DNA of 26,982 nucleotides, taken from positions 1 to 26,982 of the forward strand of contig CAZTLE010000032.1 of the NCBI GenBank assembly GCA_964614415.1. Direction: 5' to 3'. This stretch comes from CAZTLE01 sp964614415 (GTDB taxonomy: Bacteria; Bacteroidota; Bacteroidia; Flavobacteriales; Flavobacteriaceae). Each line of letters begins with the position of its first letter. Position 1 is the first letter of the stretch. A program made the position numbers and the translations under genes. Shown piece after piece: positions 16,601 to 23,601 of this stretch. The notes beneath the pieces were generated by a model, which was not told the origin of the DNA, made no database searches, and saw only the letters and a list, made by a program, of their open reading frames with translations.

Positions 16601-16968
16601 TTATTATTCTCTCCCGTTCCCACCCAGATTACGTTGGCATTGTTTGGGTCCATTGTAACGCAGCCTATTGAATATGAACCCTGCGAGTCGAAGATAGGCT
16701 CATACGTAACACCAGAATTCACAGTTTTCCAAACACCACCGGAAGAGGTTGCCACATAATATTCGAATGGATTATTGGGATTAAAAGCGAAATCTGAAAT
16801 ACGCCCTGATGTCAATGCAGGACCTACACTACGCCATTTCAGACCTGAAATACTGATCGCCTCCAGAGGAGTTTTCTCATCTGTGTTCTTAGTTGATCTT
16901 TTCTGAGCATCACAAACCTGGCTAAAACCAAGCAAAAGTGCGAATGCGACAAGGAGTGATTTTTTCAT
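13678..16968 (-). CDS. large secreted BNR/sortilin-like beta-propeller protein
   Basis: The 1096-residue protein has a signal peptide (LLVAFALLLGFSQVCDAQ). At least eleven Asp-box-like S-x-D-x-G-x-T-W motifs recur (for example MDGGKSW, EDGGKTW, VDGGATW, HDGGKTF, EDGGQTW, NDYGNSW, PDQGLHW), predicting one or two beta-propellers of the Vps10/sortilin or BNR type over about residues 40-740. These are followed by an Ig-like FlgD-type segment (VFTIKDVNGKVVKKEFKP) and a C-terminal helical region with coiled-coil character (about 920-1000) ending in an acidic tail. Proteins of this length and layout are common in Bacteroidota and are usually annotated as glycosyl hydrolases, but no glycosidase active site is evident. 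It lies 62 bp after the GTPase gene in the same direction and could be partly read through from it. Confidence 0.9.
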   Translation of the reverse strand: MKKSLLVAFALLLGFSQVCDAQKRSTKNTDEKTPLEAISISGLKWRSVGPALTSGRISDFAFNPNNPFEYYVATSSGGVWKTVNSGVTYEPIFDSQGSYSIGCVTMDPNNANVIWVGTGENNNQRSVAYGDGVYKSMDGGKSWKHMGLKNSEHIGKIIVHPENSDVVYVAAIGPLWNKGGDRGLYKTEDGGKTWNSVIEVDEHTGVNDVVMDPRDPNILYASTHQRRRHVFTYVGGGPGSAMHKSVDGGATWTKINKGLPGEELGRIGLAISPANPEIIYAIVEAANGKGGFYASTNRGASWEKRGSHVTSGNYYQEIIADPVDEHTVYSMDTWMSVTHDGGKTFKFVGEDTKHVDNHCMWINPHNNKHWVVGCDGGIYETFDAAKTWDFKKNLPVTQFYKVAVDNDYPFYNIYGGTQDNFSMGGPSRVLTNHGIRNSEWYITNGGDGFESQIDPNNPNIVYAQSQYGGLVRFDKKSGETVGIKPKARRGENAYRFNWDAPLVVSRHVPGRLYFSANKVFRSNDYGNSWDVISDDLSQQIDRNSLKVYDRVVSIDAVSKNGSTSLYGSIVAFSESPLNRNLLAAGTDDGLVHISEDGGQTWKKISNIAGAPRQSYVNSVYLSRHDENVIYVAFNHHKYGDFKPYVFKSNNKGASWTAIQSNLPERGSVYAIEEDHVDRNLLFAGSEFGVFFSPDQGLHWKQLKNGLPTIAVRDIAIQERENDLVLGTFGRGFYVMDDYSALRDVENSEPSYEARIYPVRTALMWEQSSPLGLPGKSFQGDNFYTAPNLGPEAVITYYYNSDYKSLKDKRQKEEKERIKSGEDTPYPSYEALKAESEEGKPELVFTIKDVNGKVVKKEFKPAKKGVQRFHWNLRYTLQNPINLNKPSFYNPFSGRDEGTLVAPGVYTVEMSLLKDGALTGLAAPVSFEVKALENVEMPAENRAEKVAFQKALAKLQADMGIAQRLMSESRNKLRHIKAAIKRSEQPLGSLAADVKAIEDQLSEVQLAMYGDSVKRRLDMDQPPSPASRLGSIGWEQKYSTATPTKTHRDSYAIAKDEVTAIKANMERIFNNDLRVLEQKLIDSGAPYTPGRGSENED

Positions 16969-17030
16969 TTGTTATGGTTTCTTGACTTATTTAGTTCTCT
17001 AAATTACATAAATATCACCGCAGACTTAAC

Positions 17031-18254
17031 CTACTGCAAAGCGTAAGCCCTCTCAACAGGCCAATCATCGGCATACCCCTGTTTCCAATTATTTGTACTA
17101 AGTTCTTCATCACTTGACAAACAAGCATCAAGAACCGACCTAATATGCGCCTCGTCCATGTCCTGACCAATGAACACAATCTCACTCTTTCGGTCTCCAA
17201 ATGTGACGTCCCATTCTGATTCTATTTCTTTCTGATTCTCCAGAAATGCCAGATACTGTGCTCGCTTTTGAAATGGCATACTACTCCACCAGACGCCCGC
17301 ACTGTCGGTTCGTAATGACCCTCCGGCCTGACCCCAGATTAATGCTTGTTCGGGACGGGAAGCTATCCAAAACAATCCTTTGCTGCGAATTATGTTATGC
17401 GGGAACTCATATTGCACATAATGCCAAAAACGTTCAGGATCGAAGGGCTTCTTACTGCGATATACGAAGGAACCAATACCGTACTCTTCGGTTTCCGGCG
17501 TATGCTCTTCTTTATTAAGCTCTTCTATCCACCCAGCACTTTGCTCTGCTTCTTCAAAATTGAACAGGCCTGTGTTTAGTATTTCTTCGGGCCCAACTTT
17601 ACCAAAGTTAGATTCAATAATGCGTGCAGGTGGATTTAACCTGGTAATGGTGGCTCTCAAAATACCCAGATGTTCCGCTGTAATCAGGTCCGTTTTATTG
17701 ATAATTATGACATTGGCGAACTCAATCTGGTCGGTCAAGAGGTTTACAATGGTGCGGTAGTCACCCTCTATGTCGGTCAGATCTCTGTCCATCAAGGTCT
17801 CGGGACTGCCAAAATCTTTGAAGAAGTTAAATGCATCCACCACAGTAACCATAGTATCCACATAGCTAAACCGGGAAAGATCAATGTTGTTTTCCTCGTC
17901 TATAAAAGAGAAGGTTTGCGCTACCGGCACCGGTTCGCTAATCCCCGTGCTTTCAATAAGGAGATAATCAAATCGGTTTTCCTTTGCCAGGCGTTCTACT
18001 TCTATCATCAGGTCTTCCCTCAAGGTACAGCAAATACAACCGTTGCTCATTTCCACCAACTTCTCTTCTGTTCGCGAGAGGGTATTTTCGCTTTTCACCA
18101 GTTCGGCGTCGACATTGACCTCGCTCATGTCATTTACAATAACGGCGACTTTAAGGCCTTCTTTGTTATGTAAAATATGGTTGAGTAAGGTTGTCTTTCC
18201 CGCTCCGAGAAATCCACTGAGCACGGTAACCGGTAACTTATTATTCTTTTCCAT
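17031..18254 (-). CDS. COG0523 (CobW/ZigA-like) metal-chaperone GTPase
   Basis: The 407-residue protein has a P-loop GFLGAGKTT (14-22), the family's metal-binding GCICC (72-76), the switch ESTGISEP, and the guanine-specificity NKTD. The CobW C-terminal domain has the WDVTFGDRKSEIVFIGQ segment characteristic of the longer ZigA/YjiA-type members. COG0523 proteins deliver or handle metals, often under zinc limitation. It lies 64 bp after the last gene of the FecCD importer operon, in the same direction, which supports a metal acquisition role for the locus. TTAATTGAA (18286-18294) occurs 31 bp upstream of the start and twice upstream of the importer operon. Confidence 0.92.
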   Translation of the reverse strand: MEKNNKLPVTVLSGFLGAGKTTLLNHILHNKEGLKVAVIVNDMSEVNVDAELVKSENTLSRTEEKLVEMSNGCICCTLREDLMIEVERLAKENRFDYLLIESTGISEPVPVAQTFSFIDEENNIDLSRFSYVDTMVTVVDAFNFFKDFGSPETLMDRDLTDIEGDYRTIVNLLTDQIEFANVIIINKTDLITAEHLGILRATITRLNPPARIIESNFGKVGPEEILNTGLFNFEEAEQSAGWIEELNKEEHTPETEEYGIGSFVYRSKKPFDPERFWHYVQYEFPHNIIRSKGLFWIASRPEQALIWGQAGGSLRTDSAGVWWSSMPFQKRAQYLAFLENQKEIESEWDVTFGDRKSEIVFIGQDMDEAHIRSVLDACLSSDEELSTNNWKQGYADDWPVERAYALQ

Positions 18255-18318
18255 TTCAGTTTTTTGGTATTATTTGTTCACGAAATTAATTGAAGACTCA
18301 TTTAAGGTCTTTAGGCAG

Positions 18319-19326
18319 CTACACTCTAACTTCCTTTATGGTTTGTAATAATTCATAGATAGAATTTGTCTCGTTATTATGCCTTCCGGAGGTCAACCGC
18401 CAGGACATTCCGTTCTCAGTTCGCATAACGGAAACAGAGATTGGAGCATCTGCCACCACCTCGATTCGAGCTCGCTCCATGGCCTTTTTGGTCCACAGGA
18501 GTTCATTTCCTGTTCCTGCCAATTGCACCTTTTGTTCATAAGGCTCCAGGCTCTCAAAGGCCCCCTTTTGCATATCAAAATGAATTCCTTCGCTTTCAAA
18601 GGCCCTGGCAAACGTGCCGTTCAGCACCAAATCCTCGGGAGCACCGATGGCCAATCTCCCGTTCTTAGGCAATAACCAAAGCTTATCTGAATATTTTAGG
18701 GCCAGTTCCATATCATGCGTCGACATTAGGATGCATTTATTTTCTTTTTTGGCCAGTCGCCGCATCAGTTGCATCACTTCAATACGTCTGGGCAGGTCTA
18801 AAAAGGCGGTGATCTCATCCAGCACCATTATCTCGGTTTCCTGTGCCAGTGCCTTGGCCACCATGATCTTTTGACGCTCCCCGTCGCTGAGTTCCGACAG
18901 CATTCTTTCAGCCAGTTCCTGGGCTCCCACCGTGGCTATAGCCCACTGAATGACTTTATGGTCTCCGGACTTAAGTTTGCCCGACCAACCCGTATAAGGA
19001 TATCTGCCCAAACCAACCACTTCGTAGCTACTGAGCATACCTCCATGAACGCGTTCGGTAAGTACGAGGCTCAATTTAGTGGCCAATTGCCTGGAGGCAA
19101 TCTGAAAGATGTCTTTACCTTCTAAAAATACTTGCCCGTCCAGTGGTTTTTGAGAGGCGGAGATGGTACGGATCAGGGTCGATTTTCCGGCTCCGTTGGG
19201 TCCGAGAAGACACACTAACTCCCCTTTCTTTAAGGTTTCTGAAATGCCTTCAGCAACTACTTTATCCTCTGACTTGGACGAGTAGCCAATTGATAAGTCC
19301 TTTAGGTTCAAAACGTCTTCCATCAT
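18319..19326 (-). CDS. ATP-binding subunit of FecCD-type importer
   Basis: I place the start at the ATG at 19324-19326 (335 residues); the only longer option is a TTG, and this ATG lies one base after the permease stop (TAA-G-ATG). The motifs are Walker A GPNGAGKST (42-50), signature LSDGERQ (146-152, a variant of LSGGQ), Walker B IMVLDE (166-171) and H-loop His204. The Q-loop region reads LVLTER, with Thr where Gln is usual. About 80 residues follow the standard nucleotide-binding domain (about 255-335, containing LLWTKKAMERARIEV and SIYELLQTI), longer than typical FecE/HmuV/BtuD subunits. It couples ATP hydrolysis to uptake through the permease encoded directly upstream. Confidence 0.93.
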   Translation of the reverse strand: MMEDVLNLKDLSIGYSSKSEDKVVAEGISETLKKGELVCLLGPNGAGKSTLIRTISASQKPLDGQVFLEGKDIFQIASRQLATKLSLVLTERVHGGMLSSYEVVGLGRYPYTGWSGKLKSGDHKVIQWAIATVGAQELAERMLSELSDGERQKIMVAKALAQETEIMVLDEITAFLDLPRRIEVMQLMRRLAKKENKCILMSTHDMELALKYSDKLWLLPKNGRLAIGAPEDLVLNGTFARAFESEGIHFDMQKGAFESLEPYEQKVQLAGTGNELLWTKKAMERARIEVVADAPISVSVMRTENGMSWRLTSGRHNNETNSIYELLQTIKEVRV

Positions 19327-19327
19327 C

Positions 19328-20416
19328 TTAAAGTTCAAAGGTTCTCATTTTCCGATTTCGCAATAGCACCCACATCACCACCGGCGCTCCGATCAATGCG
19401 TTGACCGCATTTAAATGCAGGAAGTGCCGCTCCCATGGAAGGTGTACAAAAAGATCGGCCGCCATTGCCACGACACAACCTAATAACATCACCGCAGGCA
19501 TAAGAACTCTATGGTCGGATGTGTTGAAAAGTCCACGCGCAAGGTGGGGAACAATCAATCCCAGAAAAAGAACAGGGCCGCAATAGGCAGTAACCGGAGC
19601 TGCCAGCAACACAGCACTCCCCAGGGTAATGATGCGTGTTCTTTCTACAGACATCCCCAATGCCCTGGCGTAGTTTTCTCCTAACAGAAAGGCATTCAAC
19701 GGTTTGGCCATAAGCCAACCACTTATCAGCCCTATAGCTGTTAGCGGTATTAAAATGGGGAAATGCTCCCAGTATACACCGGCAAAACTACCGTCATTCC
19801 AACCCGCAAAGACCTTGGCCTGAGATTCATTGGTAAAGTGAAGAATTGCACTGATCAGTCCCTTGGAGAAAAAACCCAGCATTAATCCGAGAATCAGCAG
19901 GGTGATGGTACTTACGTAGCGCGATACTGAAACCATTAGCAGCAATACTAAAAGACAACCTAACATAGCACCGGCAACGATGCCTAAGTTTCCCAAAACT
20001 TCAAAATTCTCCAGAAACGAAGAACCTACAACGCCGGCCGACACAACCACCAAAGCGACTCCTAATTGAGCCCCGGCTGTAAGCCCCAGGGCCCAGGGTC
20101 CGGCAAGAGGGTTGCGAAACATCGTTTGTAACTGTAGTCCGGCAGTTCCCAAAGCCGCTCCTCCAATGCCCGCAGCGATGGTACGCGGCATTCTTAGTTC
20201 ATTGATGATGGTGCGGTGCGTAGGATCTGCACTATCCAATCCAAACAATGCGGCAACCACATTTTTGATGTCTATAGAAACTGTGCCTATACCTAACTCC
20301 AAAAGCAGCAATAATGTAATAACAACTATCAGGATTGGGAAAATAAACATCCTGGTGCGCACCGGAAGTTTCACTTTAACAGAGACGTGGTTTTCTATTT
20401 TTTTAATTCCTTCCAT
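19328..20416 (-). CDS. FecCD-family permease of metal/metal-chelate importer
   Basis: The 362-residue integral membrane protein has about ten hydrophobic helices. Family features include ELRMPRTIAAGIGGAALG near the second helix, FRNPLAGPWALGLTAGAQ, and GLIVPHLARGLF, with the conserved P-H-x-x-R near the ATPase-coupling loop. This family imports ferric siderophores, heme, cobalamin and other chelates. The start codon overlaps the binding protein's stop by 1 nt (TAATG), and the ATPase start follows its own stop by 1 nt, so the three genes are translationally coupled. Confidence 0.95.
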   Translation of the reverse strand: MEGIKKIENHVSVKVKLPVRTRMFIFPILIVVITLLLLLELGIGTVSIDIKNVVAALFGLDSADPTHRTIINELRMPRTIAAGIGGAALGTAGLQLQTMFRNPLAGPWALGLTAGAQLGVALVVVSAGVVGSSFLENFEVLGNLGIVAGAMLGCLLVLLLMVSVSRYVSTITLLILGLMLGFFSKGLISAILHFTNESQAKVFAGWNDGSFAGVYWEHFPILIPLTAIGLISGWLMAKPLNAFLLGENYARALGMSVERTRIITLGSAVLLAAPVTAYCGPVLFLGLIVPHLARGLFNTSDHRVLMPAVMLLGCVVAMAADLFVHLPWERHFLHLNAVNALIGAPVVMWVLLRNRKMRTFEL

Positions 20417-21699
20417 TACTGTTTGTTCTTGGTAAGTTTTACCTTTTCAAAATATATAGGTTCATGCTCCGGTAAGAGCTCCGGATAAAATATGGATACC
20501 AGATCCTCGAGGACCAAATCGGGACGCACTTCGGGCGTTTCGTACCAATCATAGGCATCGTGTTCATAATTGGTTCGCTTCTGATAGTGATACACCTGCC
20601 CCATACGATACGCTTTGAAAGAATTCAAATACTCTGCGGGTGGCCAGGTCACATCCGAAGTGCTGTTTACGATCCAAAAGTCAGCGTCTTTAGCCAGAGA
20701 AAGTATCTTTTCATTGTTCATCCCCACTGAATGTGTCGGGCCGTCGTCGGCAAGGACATTGATAGCTCCACCCGCTTCCAGGAAAGAAGCATAGTAATCA
20801 TTACGGTGCGCTGACCAATCACTGCTTTCGGACGGATGGTATACTAAGAAGGCAGTGGCCTTCTCCTCTTTTTCCCTTACTCTTTCCATGAGTCGCTCGC
20901 AGCGTGTCACCACTTCTTCAAACACCAGGTTGGCCTCCTCTTCCTTGTTGAAGAAAAGAGATGTAAACTTCACCCATTCGGATTTGCCCAGAAACGAAGA
21001 CTCGGCCCAGGCAAACTGGGGAATGGCATTAACGCCCAGAGATCTCAGTTTTTCTACTGAAGTCATTCTGTTCTGATTATAGGAATACAGTAGCAACAAA
21101 TCCGGTTTTAGTGAAAGGATAACTTCCGGTAGAGGGGCTCGGTGAAAGCTATATCCAATAGATGCAATCTCGCCGGCCTCCCAACGGGCACGCAATTCAG
21201 AATCGTAAATGCCTCCTCCTCCCATGGCTATGATATTGTCCATCAAGCCCAATGCTTTCAAGCGGGTTATTTCACCATCATCGTTGGCGGCGACTGTTTC
21301 AAGTGGAATCTCTACGAGCCAGGCATTCTCCAGATCACCTTTCAATTCAGGTGCCGGGGTACCCCGTTGCACCAAAACCAGCTTTTGATCGAAAATAATA
21401 TCGATGTTTTCGCTTGAGAAATGGATATCGACCACTTTGTAGTTGGGTCCATAGGAGACCGAAAAGTTCCGGGCATATTGTATATCCACTTCCGTAAAGG
21501 AATGGCTTTCAGAACTTTTTACTTGAATTTTAGACTTATTCTCTTTCCTGGTTGACGATTGGCAACCCGCTATAGTCAACAAAACAATACTCAAAAGAAA
21601 CCATAGAAACAGGAATTGGCTCCTGTTATATTGGAAAATGTGAGACTTGCTCGAAGTACTAATTGTCGGTTGAATTTCAGTCATTCTCAATGAAATCAT
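20416..21699 (-). CDS. substrate-binding lipoprotein of the importer, second copy
   Basis: The 427-residue protein has a signal ending LLTIAGC (Cys46 from the first ATG). The start is either the ATG at 21699 or the one at 21684; the latter gives an 8-nt overlap with the upstream gene (ATGACTGA) and a shorter N-region. The fold is the type III, FhuD/BtuF-like helical-backbone binding protein. It is a paralog of the gene just upstream: NFSVSYGPNYKVV versus RYSVTYHNSYKVV, and EWVKFTSLFFNKEEEAN versus EWVKYYSLFFNAEEEAN. Aromatic, His and Tyr residues in the second half (WSAHRNDYY) may form the pocket. It is expected to be anchored at the inner membrane, delivering ligand to the FecCD permease. 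Confidence 0.9.
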   Translation of the reverse strand: MISLRMTEIQPTISTSSKSHIFQYNRSQFLFLWFLLSIVLLTIAGCQSSTRKENKSKIQVKSSESHSFTEVDIQYARNFSVSYGPNYKVVDIHFSSENIDIIFDQKLVLVQRGTPAPELKGDLENAWLVEIPLETVAANDDGEITRLKALGLMDNIIAMGGGGIYDSELRARWEAGEIASIGYSFHRAPLPEVILSLKPDLLLLYSYNQNRMTSVEKLRSLGVNAIPQFAWAESSFLGKSEWVKFTSLFFNKEEEANLVFEEVVTRCERLMERVREKEEKATAFLVYHPSESSDWSAHRNDYYASFLEAGGAINVLADDGPTHSVGMNNEKILSLAKDADFWIVNSTSDVTWPPAEYLNSFKAYRMGQVYHYQKRTNYEHDAYDWYETPEVRPDLVLEDLVSIFYPELLPEHEPIYFEKVKLTKNKQ

Positions 21700-22936
21700 T
21701 TACCTGTTCTACAGGTCCTTCGGTGGCTTTGTCGTAATGTCCCATGAAAACCGGGGTATGGCCGGGCAATAATTCCGGATACACGAGCCCTATGAGATCT
21801 TCCAATACCATATCCGGACGCACAATCGCCTTTGCGTACCAGTCGGAGGTATTCTCCTTCGCCTTCACTCTTTTCATATTGTGATAGAGCTTTCCCATTT
21901 GCCAGGACTTGAAGTGATCCATGATATTCGCTTTTGGTAGAGGAGGTGCATGGATATCGCCTATTACCCAGTGATCGACGTCTTTTCCTTTGGAAAGCAA
22001 TTCTTCGGTGGTTAATGTCTGAGCCCCGTCGGCATCGGCTTTGGTGTTACCGAGCAGCACGTTTTCCAAACCTGCATCATTCATATACTGTGCGGGGATG
22101 CTGTTTATATGCATATGCCAGCGTTGCTTACTGGTATAAAATCCCCACATGGCAGTTTGTTTTTCCTCTACACTACCGGCCAGGGTCTTTAAGGTTGCGA
22201 TATTACTTTCAATCTCTTCGAATACCCGATTTGCCTCCTCTTCGGCATTAAAGAACAAAGAATAGTACTTAACCCACTCGGCTCTTGCCAGGTAATCGGG
22301 TTCTGCCCAGTCAAACACCGTTGCGGTCGGAATTCCAAATTGACGGCATTTATCCAGACTTTCCCTGTAATCCAGACTTGGCATAGTCATTAAAAAAAGC
22401 TCGGGTTTTCGTTCAAGGAGTACCTCCATATTGGGCGGACTGTGCCAACTGTATCCAATCTGACCAATAGTACCGTTAAGTGCTTTCTCCCTCATTTCGT
22501 TATTATAGGAATAGAGCCCGCCAATGGCATTGATGCGATGTTCAAGTCCTATTTCACGCAAGTAACTTTCGGAATGTTGGATGTTAACGGCGGTCGTCTC
22601 CACAGGGATGTAGATTAGCGTCGCGTTCTTCAATTCACCGGTTAACGCCGGCGGAGTTGTGCCTTTTTGGACCAGGACCATAAGGTCTTCAACATCTTCG
22701 AATTCGGCCGAAGATGATCCTTTCTCTCCGAATCGTGCATTAGTTCGTACAACCTTGTAGCTGTTGTGGTAGGTAACGGAGTACCTCGTTGCATACCTGG
22801 GTTCTATCTTGTGTGTAAACAGGTCTTTCCCTTCCAATGTATCGCCGGAGGGAATTGAATCATTCTTTTTTATTTCGGATTTACAACCTAAGATCATTAG
22901 GGATATGATCAAAAACATATAGGTCGGGGTTTTCAT
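21677..22936 (-). CDS. substrate-binding lipoprotein of the importer, first copy
   Basis: The 419-residue protein starts at an ATG with a signal ending MILGC (Cys18). It has the same FhuD/BtuF-like architecture as its downstream paralog, with conserved IGYSWHSPP and VRPDMVLEDLIGLVYPELLP segments. The pocket-region residues differ (WHMHINSIPAQY here), which suggests that the two copies recognise different ligands or different metal states. It is the first gene of the operon. Its 228-bp upstream gap contains an exact tandem 9-mer, an 8-bp inverted repeat and a degenerate REP-like arm, but no exact TAnnTTTG box facing this gene. Confidence 0.9.
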   Translation of the reverse strand: MKTPTYMFLIISLMILGCKSEIKKNDSIPSGDTLEGKDLFTHKIEPRYATRYSVTYHNSYKVVRTNARFGEKGSSSAEFEDVEDLMVLVQKGTTPPALTGELKNATLIYIPVETTAVNIQHSESYLREIGLEHRINAIGGLYSYNNEMREKALNGTIGQIGYSWHSPPNMEVLLERKPELFLMTMPSLDYRESLDKCRQFGIPTATVFDWAEPDYLARAEWVKYYSLFFNAEEEANRVFEEIESNIATLKTLAGSVEEKQTAMWGFYTSKQRWHMHINSIPAQYMNDAGLENVLLGNTKADADGAQTLTTEELLSKGKDVDHWVIGDIHAPPLPKANIMDHFKSWQMGKLYHNMKRVKAKENTSDWYAKAIVRPDMVLEDLIGLVYPELLPGHTPVFMGHYDKATEGPVEQVNDFIEND

Positions 22937-23010
22937 TCTAAACTGTGTTTAATCTGGATGTTTTCTTATTCATTTGATGCTGCAATAACATTTGTCTACC
23001 AAGTGACTCT

Positions 23011-23028
23011 TTAATTGAATTAATTGAA
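23011..23028. repeat. exact tandem 9-mer upstream of the importer operon
   Basis: TTAATTGAA occurs twice head to tail. A third copy lies at 18286-18294, upstream of the GTPase gene of the same locus. A shared regulator site is possible, but the motif is AT-rich and also occurs once inside a coding region (655-663, reverse orientation), so chance is not excluded. Confidence 0.3.
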
Positions 23029-23045
23029 AGGTTAACTCAAACAAG

Positions 23046-23064
23046 CCTTCATAAACTCAAGGAA
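23046..23064. repeat. degenerate copy of the REP-like arm seen at 130-148
   Basis: CCTTCATAAACTCAAGG is one deletion and one or two substitutions away from the arm CCCTTCGATAAACTCAGGG at the left of the window and keeps its palindromic ends (CCTT/AAGG). Confidence 0.35.
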
Positions 23065-23065
23065 T

Positions 23066-23096
23066 CATTTTGCGACCTGACGGAGATTGCAAAATG
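23066..23096. promoter_or_regulatory. 8-bp perfect inverted repeat in the importer upstream region
   Basis: CATTTTGC and GCAAAATG are exact reverse complements with a 15-bp spacer; arm centres are 23 bp apart, about two helical turns. There is no U-tract on either strand, so an operator is more likely than a terminator. It lies about 130 bp upstream of the first binding-protein gene and 69 bp downstream of the small metal-motif protein gene. Confidence 0.35.
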
Positions 23097-23164
23097 CTGA
23101 TTGTCTGTTACCATAGACCAATCCTGAGTGGGAAAGTCCTGGATGATAAATGGAAAGGGAAAGT

Positions 23165-23470
23165 TTAGCCAACAATAACGGGAGGAGGCCGTGAAAAGGG
23201 AATAATGAGCGCAACAGTCCTGGGCACCACGTTCTCGAAAGAGATGATAGGCTCCTTGTGGTAAATGATCCTTGGAGGTTCCTTAAGGATTAGAAATGAA
23301 GTTATAACCATCTCGGATTGTTGTCCCTGGATGGCTACCAAACATTGTTCGCAGTGATCTGTGGAACTATTCGAGGCTTCCTGGTGTTCGTATACATGAA
23401 ACGCAGAAATCTTGATCAGTAATAAACCGATCAGCAGTACAGCAAAACAACGCCCGACAACTTCTTTCAT
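23165..23470 (-). CDS. small His/CxxC membrane-anchored protein (DUF2946-like)
   Basis: The 101-residue protein has one N-terminal hydrophobic segment (FAVLLIGLLLIKISAF) followed by HVYEHQ, then DHCEQC (a CxxC preceded by His), and ends in IPFSRPPPVIVG. The order 'membrane segment, His, CxxC, R-P/A-P-P tail' resembles the DUF2946 group of small periplasm-facing proteins found near metal transport genes; this link is recognition, not a search. It lies 228 bp upstream of the importer operon on the same strand and has its own -7 box, consistent with a metal-binding accessory or sensor role. Confidence 0.7.
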   Translation of the reverse strand: MKEVVGRCFAVLLIGLLLIKISAFHVYEHQEASNSSTDHCEQCLVAIQGQQSEMVITSFLILKEPPRIIYHKEPIISFENVVPRTVALIIPFSRPPPVIVG

Positions 23471-23477
23471 ACCCTAA

Positions 23478-23485
23478 CAAATGTA
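23478..23485 (-). promoter_or_regulatory. -7 box for the small His/CxxC protein gene
   Basis: On the minus strand TACATTTG matches TAnnTTTG exactly and lies 7 bp before the ATG, predicting a very short leader. No TTG was found at the ideal spacing. An identical TACATTTG is used in the S41 peptidase promoter region. Confidence 0.4.
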
Positions 23486-23601
23486 GTAAATTTCCTGAGA
23501 GGTCCGAGCTATGCAAGACGTACACCTCTCGCATACTGGTTCTGAATCAATTTGGAATGTCAAAGTAGAAAAAAGCGATACAACTGCCTGGTATCGAACA
23601 C

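Noticed and set aside
17670..18173. 167-codon open frame on the plus strand
   Set aside because: Antisense to the COG0523 GTPase gene, whose motifs are intact across the same bases.
19327..19338. TTG start for the importer ATPase gene
   Set aside because: An ATG follows four codons later, directly after the permease stop, and gives the tighter coupled arrangement.
22972..22994. Zur box upstream of the importer operon
   Set aside because: Only one half (AAATGTTAT, minus strand) fits the known proteobacterial consensus; the other half matches at about 6 of 11 positions, so it is kept only as a remark.
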